From NCBI GenBank assembly GCA_910585015.1, contig CAJUCT010000006.1:56236-120235 (forward strand): 64,000 bases of DNA, in the 5' to 3' direction. How positions within the stretch are numbered: the first letter of the stretch is position 1; every line of letters starts with the position of its first letter. Under the pieces are notes generated by a model that was not told the DNA's origin, did not search any database, and saw only the letters and a list, made by a program, of their open reading frames with translations. Both the position numbers and the translations under genes were made by a program. Source of the DNA: an uncultured Acetatifactor sp. GTDB lineage: Bacteria; Bacillota; Clostridia; Lachnospirales; Lachnospiraceae. Shown one piece after another: positions 45,434-54,510 of the stretch.

Positions 45434-46516
45434 ATGAAAGAGCGGATCTACATCTGTCACACCTATTACCATGTGTATGTGACATTTTTAAAAGAATTAA
45501 CCCGGCCGAAGGAGCAGCGGAGGCAGGCTACACTGGTACTCAGCAGCCTGTCCATAGACTTTGAACAGCTGAAAGACCGGGCATCCGCCACCGGGCTGTT
45601 TGAGGTCGTGGTGGAGTTTGATGAAAAGCGGGATACCGCTTTCCCGGAACTGGCGAAATACCGGCAGGACACGGGAAATCTGGTAAAAAATCTGATAAAC
45701 AGGGTGAAATTCACCAGGAAGTTTGCCCATGCCCTGGCTCCCACCATCCCGGTGAATCTGAAAGAGTATGGGGATGTCTATGTGTATTGCGATTCGGATC
45801 CCATCGGTTATTATCTGAACGTATATAAGATTCCCTATCATGCCCTGGAGGACGGCCTGAACTGTCTGAAGAATTACGACGCGGCCCGGTATGACAACCG
45901 GGGGCACTTTGGACTGAAAGCTTTTCTGTCCGAGCGGTGCAATTTGATTTTTATCCAGAACGGATATGGGAAATACTGTTTGGATATGGAGGTCAATGAT
46001 ATTTCCTTGCTGAAATACCCCTACCGGAAATATATCCAGCAGCCCCGCCAGGCGCTGGTGGAGAAGCTGACCCAGGGGGACAAGGATATCATCCTCCAGG
46101 CTTTCGTGCGGGATATGGAGAGCCTGCGGGCCCAGCTGTTCAATCAGGAGGAAGAAGGCGCCCCGGGGCGGGACAAAATCCTGATCCTCACAGATCCTCT
46201 TTGCAGCCTGAATATCCGGGAGCGGATCTTCAGGGATATCATTGCCATGTATGAACCCGAAGGGAAGATTTTTTTAAAGCCACATCCCCGGGATGGGCTG
46301 GACTATCGTACATTGTTCGCGGAGTATCCCCAGTTTGACGCCACGGTGCCCATGGAGATGCTGAACTTTTTCCCGGGTATCCGGTTTAAAAAAGTGGTGG
46401 CAGTGTTGACGGAGGTTGGGGCTATCCAATTCGCGGACGAGAAAGTGCGGCTGGGAGAGGCTTTTATGGACAAGTATGAGGATCCGCTGATACACAGGCA
46501 GAATGAGCAGATATGA
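45434..46516 (+). CDS. GT52/polysialyltransferase-like enzyme, candidate pseudaminic acid transferase
   Basis: This 360-residue soluble protein resembles GT52 and capsule polysialyltransferases, which move nonulosonic acids from CMP donors. Visible features are the N-terminal ICHTYYHVYVT motif, a central VYCDSDPIGYY segment, a RDKILILTDPL strand and the KPHPRD motif near residue 280, whose His-Pro is typical of the CMP-binding half. The family assignment is by pattern only. Because this locus makes CMP-pseudaminic acid, this is the best candidate for the transferase using it. It starts the rightward operon that includes the ABC exporter, a GT2, pseF, fkbH-like, acp, pseH, pseI and pseG. Confidence 0.6.
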   Translation: MKERIYICHTYYHVYVTFLKELTRPKEQRRQATLVLSSLSIDFEQLKDRASATGLFEVVVEFDEKRDTAFPELAKYRQDTGNLVKNLINRVKFTRKFAHALAPTIPVNLKEYGDVYVYCDSDPIGYYLNVYKIPYHALEDGLNCLKNYDAARYDNRGHFGLKAFLSERCNLIFIQNGYGKYCLDMEVNDISLLKYPYRKYIQQPRQALVEKLTQGDKDIILQAFVRDMESLRAQLFNQEEEGAPGRDKILILTDPLCSLNIRERIFRDIIAMYEPEGKIFLKPHPRDGLDYRTLFAEYPQFDATVPMEMLNFFPGIRFKKVVAVLTEVGAIQFADEKVRLGEAFMDKYEDPLIHRQNEQI

Positions 46517-46571
46517 GAAAACACGGGCTGCCTTGAGACAGGTAACCGGACAGGAATGAGAGTGTAGATAA

Positions 46572-48326
46572 ATGGGACATATTCTGAAAAAGCTGAATAT
46601 TTTGTTGGACAAGACGCAGAAGTACACCATGGGGGGGCTTGTGGTGCTGATGGTGATCAGCGCGGGCCTGCAGACCCTGGGGGTGGGGATGATTCTGTCC
46701 GTGGTGCAGACCGTCATGGACAGCGAGGCATTTCACAAACCCGGCCTGCTCCACGAGGCGTACCTGCTGCTGGGGGGCGGATCGGAAAAACGCTTCTCAA
46801 TGATGGTCATGCTGGGGCTGGTGCTGGTGTATATACTCAAGAATGTGTTCCTCTTTTTCGAGCAGAGGGCCACGCTGGCATTTGTCTACTCCAATCAGTT
46901 CCGCACCTCCGAGCGGATGATGCGCAACTATCTGCGCCGGAGTTATGAATTTTACCTGAACGCGGATACGGCGGTGATACAGCGGAATATCACGGCCAAT
47001 GTGAACAATATGTACGCGCTGATTCTGGCGCTGCTGCAGCTGGTCTCCGACGGCATTGTGTTTTTGTTTCTGGTGTGCTTTCTGCTGGTTCAGGATGCTG
47101 TGATGACGATCCTCCTGGCCACGGTGATGATTCTGCTGCTGCTGGCCATTAAATGTGTGCTGAAGCCGGTGCTGCAAAGGGTGGCGGGCCAGCACCAGGA
47201 TTGCTACAGCGGCCTGCTGAAATGGATTTCCCAGACGGTACAGGGGGTTAAGGAGATCAAGATTGCCTGCAAGGAGCAGTATTTTGTGGACGAGTACCTG
47301 ACCTATGGCAACGGCTATGTCAGCGCCGCCCGGAAAAATGACCTGTACAGCCAGACCCCCAAGCTGCTGATTGAGACTGTGTGTGTGGCCTGCATGATCG
47401 GCTATGTCATTTATATGATGGCAAACGGCGTCAGCAGCGCGGACATGGTGACGACGCTGACGGCCTTCGCGGCGGCGGCCATAGCCCTGCTTCCCTGTGT
47501 CAACCGCATCAACAACCAGATGAACAAGATCGCGTTCTGCGAGCCCTTTTTGATGGCGGTGAGCGATGACCTGCGGGAGGAGATCAGCGGCGAAAATGTG
47601 GATATGAGCTACGCCACGGACACGGACGAAAAGCTGCCTGTGCGGGAGCGTATTGAGTTAAAGGGAATTGTCTATGCTTATCCGGGCACGGAGAAAAGGA
47701 TTTTTGACCATGCGGATCTGACGTTTCCCATCGGCAAGAGCATAGGGATCGTGGGAACCTCCGGCGCGGGCAAGAGCACAGTGGTGGATATTCTGCTGGG
47801 CCTGCTTAAGGTGCGGCAGGGGCGGATCACGGCGGACGGCGCGGACGTGATGAACCACTACCGCGCCTGGCTGAAGAATGTGGGCTATATTCCGCAGATG
47901 ATTTTTATGTTGGATGATACCATCCGCAGGAATGTGTGTTTTGGCATACCAAAGGAGCGGATTGACGAGGACAGGCTGTGGGAGGCTCTGCGGGAGGCCC
48001 AGTTGGATGAATTTGTCAAAACTCTGCCGGAGGGGCTGGAGACCAGTATCGGCGAGCGGGGCATCCGTCTGTCCGGCGGCCAGCGGCAGCGCATTGGCAT
48101 CGCCAGAGCGTTGTACCATGACCCGGAGGTGTTGATTCTGGATGAGGCCACCTCCGCGCTGGACAATGACACCGAGGCGGCTATCATGGAGTCTATCAAC
48201 CGTCTCCAGGGGCGCAAAACCCTGATTATCATTGCCCACAGACTTCAGACCATTGAGAAATGCGACCTGGTGTACCGGGTGCAGGACGGCAAAGCCGTGG
48301 TGGAGAGAGGGGGAGAACTCCTTTGA
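46572..48326 (+). CDS. ABC exporter, fused permease-ATPase (PglK/MsbA-like; putative glycan flippase)
   Basis: This 584-residue half-transporter has six membrane helices in the first 320 residues and a C-terminal ATPase. Walker A is GTSGAGKST (395-403), the signature LSGGQ begins at residue 500 and Walker B is LILDEATSALD. It resembles PglK and MsbA-type exporters that flip lipid-linked oligosaccharides. In this setting it should move the undecaprenyl-linked glycan, possibly with pseudaminic acid, to the outer face (inference). The stop overlaps a TTG start of the next GT2 gene (TTGA), so it is translationally coupled to it. Confidence 0.85.
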   Translation: MGHILKKLNILLDKTQKYTMGGLVVLMVISAGLQTLGVGMILSVVQTVMDSEAFHKPGLLHEAYLLLGGGSEKRFSMMVMLGLVLVYILKNVFLFFEQRATLAFVYSNQFRTSERMMRNYLRRSYEFYLNADTAVIQRNITANVNNMYALILALLQLVSDGIVFLFLVCFLLVQDAVMTILLATVMILLLLAIKCVLKPVLQRVAGQHQDCYSGLLKWISQTVQGVKEIKIACKEQYFVDEYLTYGNGYVSAARKNDLYSQTPKLLIETVCVACMIGYVIYMMANGVSSADMVTTLTAFAAAAIALLPCVNRINNQMNKIAFCEPFLMAVSDDLREEISGENVDMSYATDTDEKLPVRERIELKGIVYAYPGTEKRIFDHADLTFPIGKSIGIVGTSGAGKSTVVDILLGLLKVRQGRITADGADVMNHYRAWLKNVGYIPQMIFMLDDTIRRNVCFGIPKERIDEDRLWEALREAQLDEFVKTLPEGLETSIGERGIRLSGGQRQRIGIARALYHDPEVLILDEATSALDNDTEAAIMESINRLQGRKTLIIIAHRLQTIEKCDLVYRVQDGKAVVERGGELL

Positions 48327-49351
48327 GACTGAGTGTGATTGTGCCGGTTTACAATATGGCGGCGGAAGGCAGGCTGCGGTTCTGTCTGGACAGTCTGATA
48401 AACCAGACCATATCCGACTATGAGATCCTTGCGGTGGATGACGCGTCCACGGATAATTCGCTGGAAATTCTGCGGGAGTATGCCGGAACATATCCGGAGA
48501 AGGTGCGGGTGCTGGCCCATGAGGTGAACAGGCGCCAGGGCGGCGCCAAGAACACAGGGCTTAAGGCCGCCACGGGGGAGTGGATCGGTTTTATCGACAG
48601 CGACGACTGGGTGACGCCGGACTATTACGAAAAGCTGCTGAAGAGGGCGGAGGAGACCGGAGCGGATATGGTGGGCTGCGACTACAATCTGGTAAATTCC
48701 CACACCTTTGAGGTGGGGCAGGTGGTGCGGAACAATTCCGCGGAGCAGACCGGGGCGCTGGATCGGGAGAGGCATGGAAAGCTGATTATGCGCTCCGGCA
48801 GCATGGTTATCAAGATCTATAAGAGGCAGGTGATTGTGGACAATCACCTGGATTTTCCCGAGGGAATTTTCTACGAGGACAACTGCGCCGGGCCGGTGTG
48901 GTCCCTGTATTTTACCCGTTTTGAGCGGGTGGAGGAACCGCTGTACTACTATTACCAACACCAGACCTCCACCGTGCATCATGTGTCTGAGGAGAAGTGC
49001 CGGGATCGGATGCGGGCGGCGCAGCTGATGCTCCGGCAGTGCCGGGAGCGGGGATTTTTGGAGGAGTACTACCCGGAGATCCAGTACCGGTTTACGGAAC
49101 TGTACTATGCAGTGACGTTATTTTCCTATATGCTGGGTTGTCCTCACAGGAAGCTTTCCTTCGTGAAAGAACTGGGCCGGGGCATCAGAGAGGCTTTTCC
49201 CGATTTTCAGGACAATACCTATTACCGACAGTACACGGACCCGGAGGAACAGCGGATGATTGCCCTGCAGATGCGGTCGGACGCGCGTTTTTTCTATTAT
49301 TATGGGCTTAAATTGTGGGTCAGGCGGTGGAGAAAGAGACTGGGGCGATAG
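48323..49351 (+). CDS. GT2 family glycosyltransferase
   Basis: This 342-residue cytoplasmic GT-A enzyme should extend the lipid-linked glycan from a nucleotide sugar. The domain has LSVIVPVYN, VDDASTDNS, GGAKNTGLKAATGEWIGF and the metal-binding FIDSDDWV. There are no membrane helices. The start is TTG 48323, which overlaps the exporter stop (TTGA) and has AGGGGGAGAA upstream; longer open frames are coding sequence of the exporter. Donor sugar cannot be told. It lies directly before pseF. Confidence 0.82.
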   Translation: MRLSVIVPVYNMAAEGRLRFCLDSLINQTISDYEILAVDDASTDNSLEILREYAGTYPEKVRVLAHEVNRRQGGAKNTGLKAATGEWIGFIDSDDWVTPDYYEKLLKRAEETGADMVGCDYNLVNSHTFEVGQVVRNNSAEQTGALDRERHGKLIMRSGSMVIKIYKRQVIVDNHLDFPEGIFYEDNCAGPVWSLYFTRFERVEEPLYYYYQHQTSTVHHVSEEKCRDRMRAAQLMLRQCRERGFLEEYYPEIQYRFTELYYAVTLFSYMLGCPHRKLSFVKELGRGIREAFPDFQDNTYYRQYTDPEEQRMIALQMRSDARFFYYYGLKLWVRRWRKRLGR

Positions 49352-49437
49352 AACTGCCAGTGACTGGCCCGCCGCCAGAAGGTGTCCGGTAATGTTGTGT
49401 CCATGACAGGACATGGGGAGAGAAAGGGGCATTAGAT

Positions 49438-50133
49438 ATGCGTAAAATTGCGATTATAACGGCCAGGGGCGGCAGTAAGCGGATTCCCCGGAAAAATATC
49501 AGGGAGTTCTGCGGCAAGCCCATACTGGCTTATTCCATAGAGGCGGCCAGGGAGTCCGGCCTGTTCGACACGGTGATGGTGTCTACGGAGGACAGGGAGA
49601 TCGCCGGGATTGCGAGGCAGTATGGGGCGGAGGTTCCCTTTTACCGCAGCGAACGGACGGCAGGGGACTTTGCCACCACCAACGATGTGCTGCTGGAAGT
49701 GCTGGAGGAGTACGGGAAGCGGGGAGCGCATTATGACCTGGGCTGCTGCATTTATCCCACGGCTCCCTTTGTGACGGCGGACAAACTCAAATGTGCCATG
49801 GAGAGGCTGGAGGGCAGCGATGCGGATACTTTGATCCCGGTGGTCAACTTTTCCTATCCGCCCCAGCGGGCCATGATCGTGAAGGAAGGGCGTCTGGTGT
49901 TTGAATATCCCCAATACCTGGACAGCAGATCCCAGGATCTGGAGCCTCACTACCACGATGTGGGGCAGTTTTACCTGTTCTACACGGAGGCTTTTCGGAA
50001 GAACAAAAAGCTGATGGTGGGCAATATCCTGCCCTATGTGGTGTCGGAGATGGAGGTGCAGGACATAGATAACCAGACGGATTGGGAGATCGCGGAGATA
50101 AAATACCGCTTTATGAAGGAGCAGATGTCATGA
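49438..50133 (+). CDS. pseF: CMP-pseudaminic acid cytidylyltransferase
   Basis: PseF activates pseudaminic acid with CTP to CMP-pseudaminic acid, the final cytoplasmic step before transfer. The 231-residue protein shows the nucleotide-binding ARGGSKRIPRKN motif, IEAARESGLFDTVMVSTED, the YPTAPFV block and HYHDVGQFYLF, which together fit PseF rather than NeuA. ATG 49438 follows AAGGGG. The stop shares ATGA with the start of the DUF6020-like gene, a sign of translational coupling. The gap before it (49352-49437) has short inverted repeats (TGTCC/GGACA near 49398) but no clear element. Confidence 0.9.
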   Translation: MRKIAIITARGGSKRIPRKNIREFCGKPILAYSIEAARESGLFDTVMVSTEDREIAGIARQYGAEVPFYRSERTAGDFATTNDVLLEVLEEYGKRGAHYDLGCCIYPTAPFVTADKLKCAMERLEGSDADTLIPVVNFSYPPQRAMIVKEGRLVFEYPQYLDSRSQDLEPHYHDVGQFYLFYTEAFRKNKKLMVGNILPYVVSEMEVQDIDNQTDWEIAEIKYRFMKEQMS

Positions 50134-51929
50134 CGGCAGGCAGCGGTAAAAAAGGATCCCGCAAGAGAAAATTCATCTGCCTGTGGCTGCTTCTTTTTCT
50201 GTTTGTGACCAGTCAGTATATTGGCTGGAAATTGGCAGAGGAGGGAAATATCCGGTGGAACTTGGGAGGGACACTGCTTTTGCTGGCGGCGGGTCTGTTG
50301 GTCAGCGCGGCGGCGGGCCTGGGCATTCTGGCGCTGGAAGGGCTGGTGATGCGCCAAAGCCTTGGAAGAGAGAAAAAGGCGCTGACAGGCATCAGGGAAC
50401 TGCCGGGGCCGTCTCGCTGTTTTGGCCTGGCGCTGGCAACCATGCTGCTGTGCTGGCTGCCGGGATACCTGGCCTATTACCCGGGAATCTGTGCCTATGA
50501 TATAACCATTCAGATGGGCCAGGTGGTCAGCGGATCCTACGGAACCCATCATCCCCTGGCCCACACCCTGCTGGTGGGGCTGTTCGCAAAACTGGGAAAC
50601 GGGCTGGGGGATGTGAACACGGGCATTGCCCTCTATACAGCTTTTCAGCTGCTGTGTCTGGCGCTTACCTTTGGCGCCGGGATTGCGTGGCTGAGATCCC
50701 TCAGAGTGGGGACCGTATGGATTGCGCTGACCTGGATTTGGTGTTGTCTGTTTCCCTTCCATATATATATGAGCGTCACCGTGACCAAGGACGTGTTTTT
50801 TACCATGTTTTTCCTGCTGCAGATGATATGCTTCTGCCAGCTGATTCATCAGGGGGAGAACCGCCTGGGCTGGGGGCGGTGGGATGTGGGGTATCTGCTG
50901 TCCGCCCTGGGCATGGTGCTGTTTCGCAACAACGGCAGATATGCGCTGCTGGCGGTGGCATTTTTTCTGGCTGTGGGATGTATCCGGCGTCATGGCCGCC
51001 GCAGGCTGGCGCTGCGTCTGCTCACAGGGACCCTGGCGGGTATTCTGGCAGGCAGTTTGGGACTTTCCCTGCTGGCCAGAGGGACGGGAGCCCAGCAGGG
51101 AGATAAGCGGGAGATGCTGAGCATCCCCATCCAGCAGCTGGCCCGCACCATGATCTATCACGGGGGCGCGGGTGTGCTGCCGGAGGATGACGCCACCATG
51201 GAGGAGCGGGATCGGCAGCTGATAGACGATTTCCTCCTGGACCAGGCTTACCGGGAGTACAGGCCGGATATTGCTGACCCGGTGAAGAGACATACCTACA
51301 CCTATGTGGTCCGATACCGCACCAGAGAATTTTTGGATACTTACCTGCGGCTGCTGGCCCGGTATCCGGGGGATTATGTGAATGCAGCATTTGCCGTAAA
51401 TATGGGATATTATTATATAGGAGATGAGAGTCACGCCCACATCAACGAGAACGGCCTTGAGCGGGGGCTGGGCTATATCCAGACCCGGTGGGTGGAGCAC
51501 GAGTTGGCGGACTTTGGTATCTACAAGGACTCCAAATGGGAGGGACTGCATGAGGCCATGGAGCGCTACGCGGACGAGAACATGTATCTGCGCGCCCCGG
51601 TGCTGCGGATGATCATGGTTCCGGGCGTATATCTGTGGATATGGCTGTCTCTGGCGGCGTTTCTGTGGATACGCAAAAAATATATGCTGATGCTGCCGGT
51701 GAGCCTGATCGCCGGATATTATGTGACACTGGTGCTGGGCCCCACGGTGCAGCTGCGGTATCTGTATCCCGTCATGACGGCAGTGCCCTTTGTGCTTTTG
51801 TTTGTGAAAGCGGAGTGTGCTGGCAGGGCGGATGCGGAACTTAAACTACATAACGCCAGAATTTACCGTACTGCACTGGTTAAACGTATATGGCTGGCGT
51901 TATGTAGTCAGGTTACTCGGCAATTTTAA
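50130..51929 (+). CDS. Polytopic membrane protein, DUF6020-like (paralogue of 19724) with element-derived C-terminus
   Basis: This 599-residue protein has about 12 predicted membrane helices and shares THHPLAHTLLVG, TVTKDVFFTMFFLLQ and LFRNNGRYALLAV with the gene at 19724; it is probably a GT-C-type transferase acting outside. The start ATG overlaps the pseF stop. The last 30 or so residues (from about ADAELKLHNARIY) are encoded by a hairpin element with 15-bp perfect arms, so the natural end of the protein may have been replaced. A remnant TGCGGAACTTAAAC core of family A marks the joint. The membrane part is intact. Confidence 0.7.
   Translation: MTAGSGKKGSRKRKFICLWLLLFLFVTSQYIGWKLAEEGNIRWNLGGTLLLLAAGLLVSAAAGLGILALEGLVMRQSLGREKKALTGIRELPGPSRCFGLALATMLLCWLPGYLAYYPGICAYDITIQMGQVVSGSYGTHHPLAHTLLVGLFAKLGNGLGDVNTGIALYTAFQLLCLALTFGAGIAWLRSLRVGTVWIALTWIWCCLFPFHIYMSVTVTKDVFFTMFFLLQMICFCQLIHQGENRLGWGRWDVGYLLSALGMVLFRNNGRYALLAVAFFLAVGCIRRHGRRRLALRLLTGTLAGILAGSLGLSLLARGTGAQQGDKREMLSIPIQQLARTMIYHGGAGVLPEDDATMEERDRQLIDDFLLDQAYREYRPDIADPVKRHTYTYVVRYRTREFLDTYLRLLARYPGDYVNAAFAVNMGYYYIGDESHAHINENGLERGLGYIQTRWVEHELADFGIYKDSKWEGLHEAMERYADENMYLRAPVLRMIMVPGVYLWIWLSLAAFLWIRKKYMLMLPVSLIAGYYVTLVLGPTVQLRYLYPVMTAVPFVLLFVKAECAGRADAELKLHNARIYRTALVKRIWLALCSQVTRQF
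51845..51908 (+). repeat. Long hairpin element at the 3' end of the DUF6020-like gene
   Basis: ACTACATAACGCCAG (51845-51859) is perfectly complementary to CTGGCGTTATGTAGT (51894-51908), with a 34-base loop. It lies within the open frame, changing the C-terminus, and follows the core GCGGAACTTAA seen at other gene ends. Confidence 0.75.
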
Positions 51930-51958
51930 CGGTTAAGCAGTATAAATAGGAGTATAGA

Positions 51959-53644
51959 ATGGGTAAAAAGATTGCGGTTCTATCCAATGTAAATATGAAT
52001 TATGTGATCCGCCTGCTGAAGAAAGATCACCAGGTCTACGAGGCGGAAGGCTATGGCAACGAACTGGGCATACTGATGAACGAGCAGTCCTCCTATCATG
52101 CCTTTGCCCCGGAGATCACGTTCCTACTTATGGATTTGATGGAACTGCTGGGGCATGAGTTGTATTTACCCAAGGTTCGGGAGGACCAATTATGTATAGA
52201 CGCGCCCCGGCTGCACGACTGGTTCGAGCAGATGGAGCGATGCATTCTGCCGGGACGGCTGTATTATCTGTCCGATGCCTGGCTATGGGGGCCGGAGATT
52301 GGCGCGCTGCCTGAGAGTTCTCTGAGACAACAGCTGGAAGAGCAGTGGCTGCGGGGCCTTGTATGGCTGCGGCAGCGCCATGAGAATGTCCGAATTTTTC
52401 CTTACAGGCAGATTATCGGCGGCCTGGGGGAGGAGAACAGCTTTTCTCTGAAGACCTGGTATCTGGGCAAGATCCTGCACACCGTCGATGCACAGAAGAG
52501 ACTGGCGGAGGAGATCGGCTATCTGGTGGAGACGGAGGCAGGAGTGCCAAAAAAGGTGCTGCTGGTAGATCTGGACAACACTCTGTGGGGAGGTCTGGCG
52601 GGAGAGCGGGAGCACACGCCGCTGGAGTTGTCGGAGGATCATCAGGGGCTGGCCTACAAGAACGCCCAAAGAGTGCTGCGGCTGATGACACAGTCCGGTG
52701 TGGTGCTGGGCATTGTTTCCAAAAACAATGAAGAGGATGCCCTGGCGGTGATCCGCGAGCATCCTCACATGGTGCTGCGGGAGGAGGATTTTGCCGTCCG
52801 GCGGATTAACTGGCGGCAAAAACACGAGAATATCCGGGAGATTGCGGACAGTTTGAATCTGGGGCTGGACGCTATGGTATTCTGGGATGACAGTCCTGAG
52901 GAGCGGGAATTGGTAAAGCAGATGCTGCCTCAGGTGGAGGTGCCTTCTTTTCCCGACAATCCCATAGAACTGGCCCCGGCGCTGACGGAGATCTATAAGA
53001 AGTATTTCCGAAAGCCCCGGTTGACGGCGGAGGATCGGGAGAAGACAAGGCAGTACGCGGAAAATGAACAGAGAAACCGCCTGGAGGAACAGGTGGGAGA
53101 TTTCGGGGAGTATCTGCGCCGGCTCCGGATCCGGGCGGAGACCGTGGACCCGGCGGCGCATATGGAACGGCTGGTACAGCTGGTGAATAAGACCAACCAG
53201 TTTAATCTGACCACCTTGCGCTACAGCCAGGAGGAAATGCAAAATATAGTGGCTAATTCTTCCAAAAAGGTGTATCTTTATAGAGTAGAGGATTGCTTTG
53301 GCGATTATGGGCTTGTGTCTGCCGCCATTGTGGACCTGGCGGGGGAGACGCCTTTTATCGAGGAATGGGTGCTGAGCTGCCGGGTTATGGGCAAGCAGGT
53401 GGAGGACGCGCTGCTGGGGTATATGGAGGCGGACCTTCAGGCTGCGGGGTATGGGCAGCTGCGGGGCCGGTATGTGCCCACTGCGAAAAACAAGCCTGTG
53501 GAGCAGTTATATGACCGGCTGGGATACCAGTTGGTTTCCCAGGACAGCGGCGGGGAAAAGGAGTATTGTCTGCGGCTGGCGGACAGGCCCGCCAGGGCGG
53601 AGCATGTGGCATGGATAGAGATACCGGATAAAAACGCAGAATAA
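51959..53644 (+). CDS. FkbH-like HAD-IIIC protein (predicted glyceryl-ACP synthase type)
   Basis: This 561-residue protein has an N-terminal SGNH-like region, a HAD-IIIC phosphatase domain (about 195-330) with Asp204 in DLDNTLWGG, and a C-terminal acyltransferase-like domain containing VNKTNQFNLTTLRY. This plan is that of FkbH, which takes 1,3-bisphosphoglycerate, removes phosphate and loads the glyceryl group onto an acyl carrier protein. An ACP gene follows 86 bases later and pseH after that. I infer that it supplies a glyceryl-type acyl group for the amino sugar in place of or beside acetyl. AGGAG lies before ATG 51959. No such enzyme is needed for plain diacetyl-pseudaminic acid. Confidence 0.8.
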   Translation: MGKKIAVLSNVNMNYVIRLLKKDHQVYEAEGYGNELGILMNEQSSYHAFAPEITFLLMDLMELLGHELYLPKVREDQLCIDAPRLHDWFEQMERCILPGRLYYLSDAWLWGPEIGALPESSLRQQLEEQWLRGLVWLRQRHENVRIFPYRQIIGGLGEENSFSLKTWYLGKILHTVDAQKRLAEEIGYLVETEAGVPKKVLLVDLDNTLWGGLAGEREHTPLELSEDHQGLAYKNAQRVLRLMTQSGVVLGIVSKNNEEDALAVIREHPHMVLREEDFAVRRINWRQKHENIREIADSLNLGLDAMVFWDDSPEERELVKQMLPQVEVPSFPDNPIELAPALTEIYKKYFRKPRLTAEDREKTRQYAENEQRNRLEEQVGDFGEYLRRLRIRAETVDPAAHMERLVQLVNKTNQFNLTTLRYSQEEMQNIVANSSKKVYLYRVEDCFGDYGLVSAAIVDLAGETPFIEEWVLSCRVMGKQVEDALLGYMEADLQAAGYGQLRGRYVPTAKNKPVEQLYDRLGYQLVSQDSGGEKEYCLRLADRPARAEHVAWIEIPDKNAE

Positions 53645-53730
53645 AGCGGCGGACAGCGCAAGGGAATGCTGAAGGGCGGCAGAACCTACAGCGGTGTAAG
53701 GTCTGCGGAAGCGGACAGATGGGAGTTGAC

Positions 53731-53952
53731 ATGAAAGAGAAAATTATCGCTCTGATTACGGAGATTTTACAGGTGCCGGAGGGCACGGTGACGGAGACCA
53801 CTCTTATGGAGGATCTGGAGGTATGGGATTCCGTGGCCCAGGTCATGATTATCGGGGAATTGGAGTCCAGGCTGGGCATCTCGGTCCCGCTGGAGGAGGC
53901 CATGGAGATGACGGGGGTTGCGGATATTCTGGCCATATCCGCGGAGGGGTAA
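53731..53952 (+). CDS. Acyl carrier protein
   Basis: This 73-residue helical protein fits stand-alone acyl carrier proteins. Ser34 in EVWDSVAQVMII is the expected phosphopantetheine site, although the usual DSL is DSV. It lies between the FkbH-like gene and pseH (two bases before the pseH ATG), so it is very likely a dedicated carrier for the acyl group made by FkbH. ATG 53731 is preceded by GGGAG; a start at 53719 would add four residues. Confidence 0.85.
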   Translation: MKEKIIALITEILQVPEGTVTETTLMEDLEVWDSVAQVMIIGELESRLGISVPLEEAMEMTGVADILAISAEG

Positions 53953-53954
53953 AC

Positions 53955-54503
53955 ATGAGTGTGACACTGCGTAAAATCCGGGAATCGGATCTGGAGACCA
54001 TCATGAACTGGCGCATGGACCCCGAGATCACCCGTTATATGAACACAGATCCCCGGCTGACCCTGGAGGGGCAGAAAAAATGGTTCGCCGCTGTACAGGA
54101 CAACCCGGATGTGTATTACCGGATGATTTTGGTGGACGGCCAGGAGGCGGGGGTTATCAACCTGACCGGGCTTTCCCGGGAGGACGGGGTGCTGGGCTGG
54201 GCCTATTATGTGGGTGAAAAGAAACTGAGGAGTCTGAAGACGGCTCTGAGCCTGGAGATGAGTCTGTATGACTATATCTTTGACACGCTGCGAAAAGAGG
54301 CGCTGATCAGCGATGTATTTTCCCTGAATAAAGGCGTGATCCAGCTGCATCTGCTGTGCGGTTGTGAGATTTTGGAGGAGAAGAAGGCGCATATCCGCAA
54401 GAACGATACATTTTATGATGTGACCTTTATGCGGATGACCAGAGAGCGCTGGCAGCAGGTGCGGACAGGGAAAAAATATGAGCGTATCGCTTTTGAGGAA
54501 TAA
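53955..54503 (+). CDS. pseH: UDP-4-amino-4,6-dideoxy-N-acetyl-beta-L-altrosamine N-acetyltransferase
   Basis: PseH acylates the 4-amino group made by PseC, normally with acetyl-CoA, to give UDP-2,4-diacetamido-2,4,6-trideoxy-beta-L-altropyranose. The 182-residue GNAT protein has the PseH start (RKIRESDLETIMNWRMDPEITRYM), LTLEGQKKWF and a late CEILEEKKAHIRKNDTFYDV segment matching PseH. ATG 53955 follows GAGGGG. It directly follows an FkbH-like and ACP pair and precedes pseI, so here the acyl donor may be acyl-ACP rather than acetyl-CoA, which is inference. Confidence 0.88.
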   Translation: MSVTLRKIRESDLETIMNWRMDPEITRYMNTDPRLTLEGQKKWFAAVQDNPDVYYRMILVDGQEAGVINLTGLSREDGVLGWAYYVGEKKLRSLKTALSLEMSLYDYIFDTLRKEALISDVFSLNKGVIQLHLLCGCEILEEKKAHIRKNDTFYDVTFMRMTRERWQQVRTGKKYERIAFEE

Positions 54504-54510
54504 TTATGCA

